NCBI RefSeq assembly: GCF_900105325.1
Contig: NZ_FNSU01000001.1
Span: forward strand, 806,001 to 870,000
Reading direction: 5' to 3'
Source: Pseudomonas marginalis
Lineage (GTDB): Bacteria; Pseudomonadota; Gammaproteobacteria; Pseudomonadales; Pseudomonadaceae
Length of the DNA: 64,000 nucleotides
The notes under the pieces: model-generated
Database searches by the model: none
Seen by the model: only the letters and a program-made list of their open reading frames with translations
Told to the model about the DNA's origin: nothing
Made by a program: the position numbers and the translations under genes
Shown here: positions 1-12,722 of the stretch, in pieces
How the letters are laid out: each line of letters opens with the position of its first letter
How positions within the stretch are numbered: position 1 is the first letter of the stretch

Positions 1-423
1 CTGGTCGACTACGTGGATGGCTCGGTATTGGCCCAATTGGGCAATCCGGATATGCGCACCCCGATCGCCAATGCCCTGGCCTGGCCGGAGCGAATTGATT
101 CCGGCGTGGCGCCACTGGATCTGTTTGCCATTGCCCGCCTGGACTTCGAGGCGCCGGACGAGCAACGTTTTCCGTGCCTGCGTCTGGCACGTGAGGCCGC
201 GGAGGCGGGTAACAGCGCGCCGGCGATGCTCAATGCGGCGAATGAAGTGGCCGTGGCGGCGTTTCTCGAACGGCGCATCCGCTTTCCGCAGATCGCGAGT
301 ATCATCGAGGACGTCCTGAGTCTTGAGCCCGTGGTCGCGGTGAACGACCTCGGCGCGGTATTCGAGGCGGACACCAAGGCGCGCGCCTTGGCCGAGCAAT
401 GGTTGGACCTCAACGCGCGTTAG
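1..423 (+). CDS. dxr: 1-deoxy-D-xylulose 5-phosphate reductoisomerase, C-terminal part
   Basis: This is the 3' end of a gene that begins before the window; 140 codons plus a TAG stop are visible, roughly the last third of a family usually near 400 residues. The enzyme converts 1-deoxy-D-xylulose 5-phosphate to methylerythritol phosphate with NADPH, the committed step of the MEP isoprenoid pathway. The visible text includes the family's NAANEVAVAAFL helix and the preceding PDEQRFPCLRLAREA stretch. rseP follows 54 bases later on the same strand, the usual order in Gammaproteobacteria. Two other MEP genes (ispD, ispF) lie further along the window. Confidence 0.96.
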   Translation: MVDYVDGSVLAQLGNPDMRTPIANALAWPERIDSGVAPLDLFAIARLDFEAPDEQRFPCLRLAREAAEAGNSAPAMLNAANEVAVAAFLERRIRFPQIASIIEDVLSLEPVVAVNDLGAVFEADTKARALAEQWLDLNAR

Positions 424-477
424 TCTTGTGGGCGCGATTGAGCCTTGGGGCACTGGATTGGAATGCGGAGAAATTAG

Positions 478-1830
478 ATGAGTGCGCTTTACATGATTGT
501 CGGCACCCTGGTTGCTCTGGGTGTGCTGGTTACCTTCCACGAATTCGGCCACTTCTGGGTGGCACGTCGTTGCGGCGTCAAGGTACTGCGCTTTTCCGTC
601 GGCTTCGGCATGCCGCTGGTTCGCTGGCACGACCGGCACGGCACCGAGTTCGTGATCGCGGCCATCCCGTTGGGTGGCTATGTCAAGATGCTCGATGAGC
701 GTGAAGGCGAAGTGCCGGCCGATCAGGTGGACCAATCCTTCAATCGCAAGACCGTTCGTCAGCGTATCGCCATTGTTGCGGCCGGTCCGATCGCCAACTT
801 CCTCCTGGCGATGCTGTTTTTCTGGGTCCTGGCCATGCTCGGCAGCGAGCAGGTGCGTCCTGTCATCGGCGCGGTCGAGGCGGACAGTATCGCCGCCAAG
901 GCAGGTCTGGTCGCAGGGCAGGAAATTGTTTCCATTGATGGTGAGCCGACGACGGGTTGGGGCGCGGTCAATTTGCAGCTGGTACGTCGTTTGGGTGAAA
1001 GCGGCACCGTCAACGTCGTGGTGCGTGAGCAGGATTCCAGTGCCGAGACCCCGCGCACGTTGGCCTTGGACCATTGGCTCAAGGGCGCTGACGAGCCTGA
1101 TCCGATCAAGTCCCTGGGCATCCGTCCATGGCGTCCTGCGCTGCCGCCAGTGCTTGCCGAGCTGGATCCGAAGGGTCCGGCCCAGGCCGCGGGTCTGAAA
1201 ACCGGCGATCGCTTGCTGGCCCTCGATGGCCAGGCGTTGGGTGAGTGGCAGCAGGTAGTCGACCTGGTGCGCGTACGCCCTGATACAAGGATTGTGCTGA
1301 AAATTGAGCGTGACGGTGCTCAAATTGACGTCCCCGTGACCCTGGCGGTACGTGGGGAAGCCAAGGCGGCCGGGGGTTACCTGGGTGCAGGCGTCAAGAG
1401 TCCGGAGTGGCCGCCCTCGATGGTGCGTGAGGTCAGTTTCGGGCCGCTGGCGGCCATTGGCGAGGGTGCAAAACGCACCTGGACCATGAGTGTGCTGACC
1501 CTCGAATCCCTCAAGAAAATGTTGTTCGGCGAGCTCTCGGTAAAAAACTTGAGTGGACCGATAACCATTGCTAAAGTGGCGGGCGCTTCTGCCCAGTCGG
1601 GTGTCGCGGATTTCCTGAATTTCCTGGCTTATCTGAGTATCAGCCTGGGTGTTCTGAATTTGCTGCCCATTCCAGTATTGGATGGGGGGCATCTGTTGTT
1701 TTATCTGGTCGAGTGGGTGCGTGGTCGCCCCTTGTCGGATCGGGTGCAGGGTTGGGGGATACAGATCGGTATCAGCTTGGTGGTCGGGGTGATGTTATTA
1801 GCCTTGGTCAACGATCTGGGTCGACTGTAA
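478..1830 (+). CDS. rseP: RIP site-2 metalloprotease RseP
   Basis: An inner-membrane zinc protease of 450 residues that makes the second, intramembrane cut in anti-sigma factors (MucA/RseA type), releasing the envelope-stress sigma factor. The HEFGH zinc motif is at residues 21-25 inside the first membrane segment. Two PDZ-like domains follow (about 120-200 and 215-290), the second starting near LDPKGPAQAAGL. The LLPIPVLDGGH motif supplying the third zinc ligand is near residues 395-405, and a final hydrophobic helix ends the protein. The start lies after a weak GGAG-like site. It is placed between dxr and bamA, as usual, tying stress signalling to outer-membrane assembly. Confidence 0.97.
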   Translation: MSALYMIVGTLVALGVLVTFHEFGHFWVARRCGVKVLRFSVGFGMPLVRWHDRHGTEFVIAAIPLGGYVKMLDEREGEVPADQVDQSFNRKTVRQRIAIVAAGPIANFLLAMLFFWVLAMLGSEQVRPVIGAVEADSIAAKAGLVAGQEIVSIDGEPTTGWGAVNLQLVRRLGESGTVNVVVREQDSSAETPRTLALDHWLKGADEPDPIKSLGIRPWRPALPPVLAELDPKGPAQAAGLKTGDRLLALDGQALGEWQQVVDLVRVRPDTRIVLKIERDGAQIDVPVTLAVRGEAKAAGGYLGAGVKSPEWPPSMVREVSFGPLAAIGEGAKRTWTMSVLTLESLKKMLFGELSVKNLSGPITIAKVAGASAQSGVADFLNFLAYLSISLGVLNLLPIPVLDGGHLLFYLVEWVRGRPLSDRVQGWGIQIGISLVVGVMLLALVNDLGRL

Positions 1831-1850
1831 CGCTTCGCTGAATTGCGAAT

Positions 1851-1876
1851 CTGCCGCATTTTGCGGCAGTTTGTTT
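1851..1876 (+). terminator. intrinsic terminator-like hairpin between rseP and bamA
   Basis: Perfect 8-base arms CTGCCGCA (1851-1858) and TGCGGCAG (1862-1869) enclose a TTT loop, followed by TTTGTTT. It lies only 29 bases before the bamA start, so it would act as a partial terminator or attenuator unless bamA has a promoter in this short gap. Confidence 0.65.
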
Positions 1877-1904
1877 ATTGCCAGTTGGAATAAGAAAGGA
1901 CTTC

Positions 1905-4292
1905 ATGAAACGTCTGCTGCTAACTGCGGTTCTCACCGTATTGATGATCGCCGAAGTTCACGCCGAGTCCTTCACCATCTCCGATATTCGCGTCAACGGC
2001 CTCCAGCGGGTTTCCGCGGGTAGTGTCTTTGGTGCCTTGCCGTTGAACGTCGGGGAACAGGCTGATGACCGTCGCCTGGTGGAATCCACTCGTGCGCTGT
2101 TCAAAACCGGGTTCTTTCAAGACATCCAACTGGGTCGCGAAGGTAACGTCCTGGTCATCACCGTCGTCGAGCGACCTTCCGTCGCCAGTATCGAGATCGA
2201 AGGCAACAAGGCGATCTCCACTGAAGACCTGATGAAAGGCTTGAAGCAATCCGGCCTGGCCGAGGGCGAGATCTTCCAGCGCGCCACCCTTGAAGGTGTG
2301 CGTAACGAACTGCAGCGCCAGTACGTTGCCCAGGGTCGCTACTCCGCGACCGTGGAAACGGAAGTCGTGCCGCAGCCTCGTAACCGTGTCGGCCTCAAGG
2401 TCAACATCAACGAAGGTACCGTGGCGGCCATTCAGCACATCAACGTGGTGGGCAACACCAAGTTCGCTGATGAAGACCTGATCGACCTGTTCGAGCTCAA
2501 GACCACCAACTGGTTGTCGTTCTTCAAGAACGATGACAAGTACGCCCGCGAAAAACTCTCCGGTGACCTGGAACGCCTGCGTTCCTACTACCTGGACCGT
2601 GGCTATATCAACATGGATATCGCTTCGACCCAGGTGTCCATCACCCCGGACAAGAAGCACGTCTACATTACTGTCAACGTCAACGAAGGCGAGAAGTACA
2701 AGGTTCGTGACGTGAAGCTCAGCGGCGACTTGAAAGTGCCTGAAGACCAGGTCAAGGCCCTGTTGCTGGTGCAGAAAGACCAGGTGTTCTCGCGCAAGCT
2801 GATGACCACCACGTCCGAACTGATCACCCGTCGCCTGGGTAACGAAGGCTATACCTTCGCCAACGTCAACGGCGTGCCTACCCCCCACGATGAAGACCAC
2901 ACCGTGGACATCACCTTTGTCGTCGACCCAGGCAAGCGTGCCTACGTGAACCGCATCAACTTCCGTGGCAACACCAAGTCCGCGGACGAAGTGCTGCGCC
3001 GCGAAATGCGCCAGATGGAAGGTGGCTGGGCATCGACTTACCTGATCGACCAGTCCAAGACCCGTCTTGAGCGCCTGGGCTTCTTCAAGGAAGTGAACGT
3101 CGAAACGCCAGCCGTACCGGGTGTGGATGACCAGGTTGACGTGAACTACGCCGTGGAAGAGCAAGCGTCGGGTTCGATCACCGCCAGTGTCGGTTTCGCA
3201 CAGAGTGCCGGCCTGATCCTCGGTGGTTCCATCACCCAGAACAACTTCCTGGGTACCGGTAACAAGGTGTCCATCGGCCTGACCCGAAGCGAATACCAGA
3301 GCCGTTATAACTTCGGTTATGTCGACCCCTACTGGACCGCGGACGGTGTCAGCCTGGGCTACAACGCCTTCTATCGCACCACCGACTACAAAGACCTTGA
3401 CGTCGACGTAGCCAGCTATGCAATCGACAGCCTGGGCGTAGGCGCCAACATCGGTTACCCGATCAGCGAGACCTCGCGCCTGACCTTCGGCCTGACTGCG
3501 CAACAGGATGAGATCAAGACCGGTGTGTACACCGTGGACGAGATCTTCGACTTCACTCGCAAGGAAGGCGACAAGTTCCTGAACTTCAAGGCGTCCGCCG
3601 GCTGGTCCGAGTCGACCCTGAACAAAGGCGTGCTTGCCACCCGTGGCCATTCCCAGAGCCTGACGCTGGAAGCAACGACGCCGGGCAGCGACCTGTCGTT
3701 CTTCAAGCTCGACTACCGTGGCCAGTTGTTCCAGCCGCTGAGCGATAACTACACCATGCGCCTGCACACCGAGCTGGGTTATGGCGACGGTTATGGTTCC
3801 ACCAATGGGCTGCCGTTCTACGAGAACTACTACGCGGGTGGCTTCAACTCCGTGCGGGGCTTCAAGGACAGCACCCTGGGTCCACGTGGTACACCGAGCC
3901 GTGGCGTTGGTGTGACCGGTAACCAGGGCACCGTAGCTGACTCCGACAACGACCCGCTGCCATTCGGTGGTAACGTGTTGATCCAGGGTGGTGCGGAAAT
4001 CCTGTTCCCGCTGCCGTTCGTCAAGGATCAGCGGTCCCTGCGTACTTCGGTCTTCTGGGATGTGGGTAACGTTTTCGACTCCAAGTGCGAACAGATCACC
4101 AACCCAAGCGGCGTGAAGTCACGGACTGAGTGCAACGACGTGAGCCTCAGCAACCTGGCGAGCTCGGTGGGTGTCGGTGTGACCTGGGTGACTGCGCTTG
4201 GCCCGTTGAGCTTTGCTCTGGCCATGCCGATCAAGAAACCGGATAACGCTGAAACCCAGATTTTCCAATTCTCCCTCGGCCAGACGTTCTAA
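1905..4292 (+). CDS. bamA: outer membrane protein assembly factor BamA
   Basis: The central Omp85 component of the BAM complex, which folds and inserts beta-barrel proteins into the outer membrane. I start at the ATG at 1905, just after AAGAAAGGA, rather than an upstream in-frame TTG; this gives 795 residues. A signal peptide (MKRLLLTAVLTVLMIAEVHA) is followed by five POTRA repeats to about residue 420, then a 16-strand barrel. The conserved VRGF motif of strand/loop 6 is near residue 650, and the chain ends in FSLGQTF with the terminal Phe signal of outer membrane proteins. The periplasmic chaperone gene skp follows 45 bases later. Confidence 0.98.
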   Translation: MKRLLLTAVLTVLMIAEVHAESFTISDIRVNGLQRVSAGSVFGALPLNVGEQADDRRLVESTRALFKTGFFQDIQLGREGNVLVITVVERPSVASIEIEGNKAISTEDLMKGLKQSGLAEGEIFQRATLEGVRNELQRQYVAQGRYSATVETEVVPQPRNRVGLKVNINEGTVAAIQHINVVGNTKFADEDLIDLFELKTTNWLSFFKNDDKYAREKLSGDLERLRSYYLDRGYINMDIASTQVSITPDKKHVYITVNVNEGEKYKVRDVKLSGDLKVPEDQVKALLLVQKDQVFSRKLMTTTSELITRRLGNEGYTFANVNGVPTPHDEDHTVDITFVVDPGKRAYVNRINFRGNTKSADEVLRREMRQMEGGWASTYLIDQSKTRLERLGFFKEVNVETPAVPGVDDQVDVNYAVEEQASGSITASVGFAQSAGLILGGSITQNNFLGTGNKVSIGLTRSEYQSRYNFGYVDPYWTADGVSLGYNAFYRTTDYKDLDVDVASYAIDSLGVGANIGYPISETSRLTFGLTAQQDEIKTGVYTVDEIFDFTRKEGDKFLNFKASAGWSESTLNKGVLATRGHSQSLTLEATTPGSDLSFFKLDYRGQLFQPLSDNYTMRLHTELGYGDGYGSTNGLPFYENYYAGGFNSVRGFKDSTLGPRGTPSRGVGVTGNQGTVADSDNDPLPFGGNVLIQGGAEILFPLPFVKDQRSLRTSVFWDVGNVFDSKCEQITNPSGVKSRTECNDVSLSNLASSVGVGVTWVTALGPLSFALAMPIKKPDNAETQIFQFSLGQTF

Positions 4293-4337
4293 GCGTCTGA
4301 CCCAAGATAACGACAACGGATTCTGTAGGAGTACATC

Positions 4338-4841
4338 GTGCGTAAGTTGACTCAATTGGTTCTGCTGGCCACCGTGCTGGTAGCCACCCCGGCCTTCGCC
4401 GAAATGAAAATCGCCGTCCTGAACTATCAGATGGCCCTGCTGGAATCCGATGCGGCCAAGAAATACGCCGTGGATGCCGAGAAAAAATTCGGTCCGCAAC
4501 TGACCAAGCTCAAGACGTTGGAAAGCAGCGCCAAGGGTATCCAGGACCGTCTGGTAGCGGGTGGCGACAAGATGCAGCAAGGCGAGCGCGAGCGTCTGGA
4601 GCTTGAGTTCAAGCAAAAGGCCCGTGACTACCAGTTCCAATCCAAGGAGCTGAACGAAGCCAAGGCTGTTGCCGACCGTGAAATGCTGAAACAGCTGAAG
4701 CCTAAACTCGACAGCGCCGTGGAAGAAGTCATCAAGAAAGGTGCCTTTGACCTGGTGTTCGAGCGTGGCGCAGTGATTGACGTCAAGCCTCAATACGACA
4801 TCACCCGTCAGGTGATCGAGCGCATGAACCAGCTGAAGTAA
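4338..4841 (+). CDS. skp: periplasmic chaperone Skp/OmpH
   Basis: A 167-residue periplasmic chaperone that holds unfolded outer membrane proteins on their way to BamA. It starts at GTG 4338 behind TAGGAG. A cleavable signal peptide ends at ATPAFA (about residue 22), followed by the short strand MKIAVLNYQMALLES and a long lysine/glutamate-rich helical section (about 45-125) that forms the tentacles of the trimer in known Skp proteins. The C-terminal strand returns to the body. It lies between bamA and lpxD (3 bases apart), the standard Gammaproteobacterial context. Confidence 0.96.
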   Translation: MRKLTQLVLLATVLVATPAFAEMKIAVLNYQMALLESDAAKKYAVDAEKKFGPQLTKLKTLESSAKGIQDRLVAGGDKMQQGERERLELEFKQKARDYQFQSKELNEAKAVADREMLKQLKPKLDSAVEEVIKKGAFDLVFERGAVIDVKPQYDITRQVIERMNQLK

Positions 4842-4844
4842 GCC

Positions 4845-5900
4845 ATGACCGCGACTATCAAGCTCGGCGAGTTGGCCGAGTTCCTGGGAGCCACCTTGCG
4901 TGGTTCCCCGGAGAAGGAAATTACTGGGCTAGCCACCTTGCAGGAGGCTGGCCCAGCTCAGTTGAGCTTCCTCGCAAACCCCCAATACCGTAAATACCTG
5001 GTCGACTGCCAGGCCGCAGCCGTGTTGCTGAAGGCCGCTGACGCCGAGAGTTATGCCGGGGATGCCCTGGTAGTGGCTGACCCCTACCTGTCGTACGCAA
5101 AGGCGTCGCATCTGTTCGACCCGAAGCCCAAGGCAGCAGGTGGTGTTCATCCGTCTGCGGTTATCGCCGATGATGCCCAGGTTGACCCTGCGGCCAGCAT
5201 CGGTGCGTTTGCGGTGATCGAGAGCGGTGCACGCATCGCGGCCGGTGTAACGGTCGGTGCGCATTGCTTTATCGGCGCTCGCTGTGTAATCGGCGCCGAC
5301 GGTTGGCTGGCACCTCGCGTGACCCTGTACCACGACGTGCGCATCGGTGAACGTGTGGTCATTCAGTCGGGTGCCGTGATCGGTGGTGAAGGCTTCGGTT
5401 TTGCCAACGCCAAGGGCGTCTGGCACAAGATTGCCCAGGTCGGCGGTGTATTGATCGGCGACGACGTGGAAATCGGTGTCAACACGGCTGTCGATCGCGG
5501 AGCCCTGGCCGATACCGTGATCGGTAACGGCGTGAAGCTCGACAACCAGATCCAGATCGCCCACAACGTGCAGATTGGCGATCACACCGCCATGGCCGCG
5601 TGTGTAGGCATTTCCGGCAGCACCCGGATCGGCAAGCATTGCATGCTCGCCGGTGGCGTAGGGCTGGTGGGGCATATCGATATTTGCGACAACGTTTTCA
5701 TCACCGGTATGACCATGGTGACCCACTCGATTACCGAACCGGGGGCCTACTCATCTGGTACCGCCATGCAGCCCGCAGCTGAATGGCGCAAGAGCGCAGC
5801 ACGTTTGAGGCAGCTCGACGACATGGCTCGACGTCTCAAACAGCTGGAAAAGCGTGTTGGGGACGTGACCCCTGGCGGTAATGCTTCATCAGAAGGCTGA
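4845..5900 (+). CDS. lpxD: UDP-3-O-acylglucosamine N-acyltransferase
   Basis: Third step of lipid A synthesis: transfer of a 3-hydroxyacyl chain from ACP to the 2-amino group of UDP-3-O-acylglucosamine in the cytoplasm. The 351-residue protein has an N-terminal uridine-binding domain (1-100), then a left-handed beta helix of hexapeptide repeats (about 105-300) and a C-terminal helix with a polar tail. HNVQIGDHTAMAACVGISG contains the family's catalytic His region. The ATG is 3 bases after the skp stop, so translation is probably coupled. Confidence 0.97.
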   Translation: MTATIKLGELAEFLGATLRGSPEKEITGLATLQEAGPAQLSFLANPQYRKYLVDCQAAAVLLKAADAESYAGDALVVADPYLSYAKASHLFDPKPKAAGGVHPSAVIADDAQVDPAASIGAFAVIESGARIAAGVTVGAHCFIGARCVIGADGWLAPRVTLYHDVRIGERVVIQSGAVIGGEGFGFANAKGVWHKIAQVGGVLIGDDVEIGVNTAVDRGALADTVIGNGVKLDNQIQIAHNVQIGDHTAMAACVGISGSTRIGKHCMLAGGVGLVGHIDICDNVFITGMTMVTHSITEPGAYSSGTAMQPAAEWRKSAARLRQLDDMARRLKQLEKRVGDVTPGGNASSEG

Positions 5901-6010
5901 TACCATTTCCATATCAAGTGTGCACAGCCGCTAGACTGCCTCCTTGATTTGCTAGCGGGGCGTGCGTTTAGTCGCCCGCCCCCAATCTTTATTACAGGCT
6001 TCCCCCCGAA

Positions 6011-6451
6011 ATGATGGACATCAACGAGATTCGCGAATACCTGCCTCACCGTTACCCGTTCCTGCTGGTGGACCGTGTAGTGGACCTCAATGTTGAGGAA
6101 AAGCGCATTCGTGCCTACAAGAATGTCAGCATCAACGAACCGTTCTTCAACGGTCACTTTCCCGCGCATCCCATCATGCCGGGCGTATTGATCATCGAAG
6201 CAATGGCCCAGGCTGCCGGTATCCTTGGTTTCAAAATGCTCGACCTCAAGCCTGCCGACGGCACGCTTTACTATTTCGTCGGCTCCGACAAGTTGCGCTT
6301 TCGCAACCCGGTTACCCCGGGTGACCAGTTGATCCTGGAAGCCAAGTTCATCAGCTGCAAGCGCCAGATCTGGAAGTTCGAATGCCAGGCCTCGGTAGAT
6401 GGCAAGCCGGTTTGCTCTGCCGAGATCATCTGTGCGGAACGCAAACTATGA
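6011..6451 (+). CDS. fabZ: 3-hydroxyacyl-[ACP] dehydratase FabZ
   Basis: A hot-dog fold dehydratase (146 residues) that removes water from beta-hydroxyacyl-ACP in fatty acid elongation, and so competes with lipid A synthesis for hydroxyacyl-ACP. The motif [12 protein letters not shown] holds the catalytic His (about residue 13), and [22 protein letters not shown] carries the conserved second motif with the Glu. Two consecutive ATG codons (6011, 6014) could serve as start. A 110-base gap after lpxD has no gene and may hold its own promoter. The stop overlaps the lpxA start (ATGA). Confidence 0.97.
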
Positions 6452-7224
6452 GTTTGATTGACCCTCGCGCAATCATCGATCCGTCGGCCGTACTGGCCGC
6501 CGACGTTGAGGTCGGCCCCTGGTCGATCATCGGCGCAGGTGTGGAAATCGGCGAGGGGACTGTCATCGGGCCGCACGTGATCCTCAAGGGTCCGACCCGC
6601 ATTGGCAAACATAACCGCATCTACCAGTTTTCCTCGGTAGGCGAAGACACCCCGGACATGAAGTACAAGGGTGAAGAAACCCGCCTGGTAATCGGTGATC
6701 ACAACATCATCCGTGAAGGCGTGACCATTCACCGTGGCACCGTGCAGGATCGTGCCGAGACCACGCTGGGTGATCACAACCTGGTCATGGCCTATGCCCA
6801 TATCGGTCATGACAGCGTGATCGGCAACCACTGCATCCTGGTCAACAACACCGCGTTGGCTGGCCATGTACACGTTGACGATTGGGCGATCCTGTCCGGT
6901 TTTACCCTGGTGCATCAGTATTGCCATATTGGCGCCCACAGCTTTTCCGGCATGGGCACTGCCATCGGCAAGGACGTTCCGGCGTTCGTCACGGTGTTCG
7001 GCAACCCGGCCGAAGCCCGCAGCATGAACTTCGAAGGCATGCGCCGTCGTGGCTTCAGCGAAGAGGCGATCCACGCCCTGCGCCGCGCCTACAAGGTGGT
7101 CTACCGTCAGGGGCTGACGGTGGACCAGGCGTTGATCCAACTGGCCGAGCCGGCAGCGTTGTTTCCGGAAGTCGCGGTGTTCCGTGACTCGATCCAGGCG
7201 TCGACCCGCGGCATCACCCGCTGA
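6448..7224 (+). CDS. lpxA: UDP-N-acetylglucosamine acyltransferase
   Basis: First step of lipid A synthesis: O-acylation of UDP-GlcNAc at the 3 position. The start at 6448 overlaps the fabZ stop as ATGA and gives 258 residues, the expected family length; longer in-frame extensions inside fabZ are rejected. Residues 5-185 are left-handed beta-helix hexapeptide repeats beginning [14 protein letters not shown], including the catalytic His segment in [17 protein letters not shown]. The helical C-terminal domain starts around [12 protein letters not shown]. lpxB follows after 2 bases. Confidence 0.97.
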
Positions 7225-7226
7225 TC

Positions 7227-8366
7227 ATGGCTACTCTGCGTATCGCGCTGGTGGCCGGAGAAGCTTCCGGCGACATTTTGGGCGCAGGTCTGATGCGGGC
7301 ACTCAAGGCCCGGCACCCTGCGGTGGAGTTTATCGGCGTCGGCGGCCCGCTGATGCAGGCCGAAGGCCTGACGTCGTACTTCCCTATGGAGCGTCTGTCG
7401 GTCATGGGCCTGGTCGAGGTGCTGGGTCGCCTGCGTGAGCTCCTGGCTCGTCGCAAGCTGCTGATCCAGACGTTGATCGAAGAAAAGCCCGATGTCTTTA
7501 TCGGCATCGATGCGCCGGACTTCACCCTCAATATCGAACTCAAGTTGCGTCAGGCCGGGATCAAGACCGTGCACTACGTCAGCCCCTCTGTGTGGGCGTG
7601 GCGGCAGAAGCGTGTGTTGAAGATCCGCGAAGGCTGCGACCTGATGTTGACCCTGTTGCCGTTCGAAGCCAGGTTCTACGAGGAGAAGGGCGTGCCGGTA
7701 AGGTTTGTCGGGCATACCCTGGCCGACAGCATTCCTTTGCAGGCTGACCGCGCAGCCGCGCGTGCCGAACTGGGGTTGCCCGAAGGCCCGCTCGTTGCGC
7801 TGATGCCGGGCAGTCGAGGCGGCGAAGTGGGCCGTCTTGCCAGCGTGTTTTTCGATGCTGCCGAGCGCCTTCAAGCCTTGAAGCCCGGGGTACGGTTCGT
7901 GTTGCCCTGCGCCAGCCCGCAACGGCGTGCACAAATCGAGACACTGCTGGTCGGTCGCAATCTGCCATTGACCCTGCTCGACGGTCGGTCGCACCTGGCC
8001 CTGGCGGCCTGTGATGCGGTGCTGATCGCTTCAGGTACCGCGACCTTGGAGGCCCTGCTCTACAAGCGCCCGATGGTCGTGGCCTATCGCCTGGCGCCAC
8101 TGACTTTCTGGATTCTCAAGCGCATGGTCAAAAGTCCCTACATCTCCTTGCCCAACTTGCTGGCCCAGCGTCTGTTGGTGCCGGAGTTGTTGCAGGACGA
8201 TGCAACGCCCGAAGCCCTCGCGCAAACCCTACTACCCTTGATCGACGGCGGCGAAGAACAGACCCGCGGTTTTGACGACATTCACCGCACCCTGCGCCGT
8301 GATGCATCGAACCAGGCGGCCGACGCGGTATTGACCTTGATCGGCCAAAAACAGGAAGCTTTATGA
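7227..8366 (+). CDS. lpxB: lipid-A-disaccharide synthase
   Basis: A peripheral membrane glycosyltransferase (GT19 family, 379 residues) that joins UDP-2,3-diacylglucosamine and lipid X into the lipid A disaccharide. The N-terminal VAGEASGDILGAGLM motif and the C-terminal nucleotide-binding region with ALMPGSRGGEV and IASGTATLEALLY are visible. It begins 2 bases after lpxA, and its TGA overlaps the rnhB start (ATGA), so the lpx genes and rnhB form one translationally coupled run. Confidence 0.97.
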   Translation: MATLRIALVAGEASGDILGAGLMRALKARHPAVEFIGVGGPLMQAEGLTSYFPMERLSVMGLVEVLGRLRELLARRKLLIQTLIEEKPDVFIGIDAPDFTLNIELKLRQAGIKTVHYVSPSVWAWRQKRVLKIREGCDLMLTLLPFEARFYEEKGVPVRFVGHTLADSIPLQADRAAARAELGLPEGPLVALMPGSRGGEVGRLASVFFDAAERLQALKPGVRFVLPCASPQRRAQIETLLVGRNLPLTLLDGRSHLALAACDAVLIASGTATLEALLYKRPMVVAYRLAPLTFWILKRMVKSPYISLPNLLAQRLLVPELLQDDATPEALAQTLLPLIDGGEEQTRGFDDIHRTLRRDASNQAADAVLTLIGQKQEAL

Positions 8367-8995
8367 GCACGCAAATAGGCCTGGATTTCAGCCTGGTTGC
8401 CCAAACCCACGAACTGGTGGCCGGCGTTGACGAAGTGGGGCGCGGCCCGCTGTGTGGCGCGGTGGTGACGGCGGCCGTGATCCTGGATCCGAACCGCCCG
8501 ATCCTGGGCCTCAACGACTCGAAAAAACTCACCGAAGCGCGTCGTGAAAAACTCTACGACGAAATCTGTGAAAAGGCCTTGAGCTGGCATATCGCCCGGG
8601 CCGAAGTCGAAGAAATCGACGAATTGAACATCCTGCACGCCACGATGCTGGCCATGCAGCGTGCCGTTGAAGGCCTGCATATCACGCCAAAACTGGCGAT
8701 GATCGACGGCAACCGTTGCCCGAAGCTGGCGATGCCGGCTGAGGCGGTGGTCAAGGGCGATAGCAAGGTTCCAGCCATTGCCGCCGCGTCGATCCTGGCC
8801 AAGGTCAGCCGAGACCGTGAAATGGCTGCCTTCGAATTGATTTACCCCGGCTACGGCATCGGGGGCCATAAAGGCTATCCGACGCCCGTTCATCTGGAAG
8901 CCCTGGCCCGTCTCGGCCCAACGCCGATCCATCGGCGCTCGTTTGCCCCGGTGCGCCAGGCTTATGAGCTGCGCGAGAACCTCAGCGAGGTTTAG
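8363..8995 (+). CDS. rnhB: ribonuclease HII
   Basis: Removes single ribonucleotides misincorporated in DNA and cuts RNA in RNA-DNA hybrids. The 210-residue protein begins with the conserved GVDEVGRGPLCG motif (first catalytic Asp-Glu pair, about residues 20-31), followed by LNDSKKLTEARRE and a later Asp in MIDGNRCPKL. The C-terminal segment with GGHKGYPTPVH is typical of type 2 enzymes. It overlaps lpxB by four bases and precedes dnaE, an arrangement shared with many Gammaproteobacteria. Confidence 0.97.
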   Translation: MSTQIGLDFSLVAQTHELVAGVDEVGRGPLCGAVVTAAVILDPNRPILGLNDSKKLTEARREKLYDEICEKALSWHIARAEVEEIDELNILHATMLAMQRAVEGLHITPKLAMIDGNRCPKLAMPAEAVVKGDSKVPAIAAASILAKVSRDREMAAFELIYPGYGIGGHKGYPTPVHLEALARLGPTPIHRRSFAPVRQAYELRENLSEV

Positions 8996-9072
8996 TCGCA
9001 AGGCTGATGTTTTTGCCAAGGCCCGGTACAATCCCGGGCCTTGTTGTTTCTAAGTTTCTGGACAGGATCACT

Positions 9073-12594
<3,522 letters not shown>

Positions 12595-12722
12595 CGGTCA
12601 GAACGCCTGACCTCGGCTGAACATTTAATCTCGACCTAAACGCGCCTCTCCCTTAAGGTAGGGCGCGAATAGACAACCGGCTGGCCAGGCAACCCTTGGC
12701 CGTCGACCCAAGACGGACGCTT

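Noticed and set aside
1920..3767. Long open minus-strand frame opposite bamA
   Set aside because: It mirrors the strongly biased codons of bamA, has no ribosome site or recognisable domain, and long antisense openings occur over other GC-rich genes here too.
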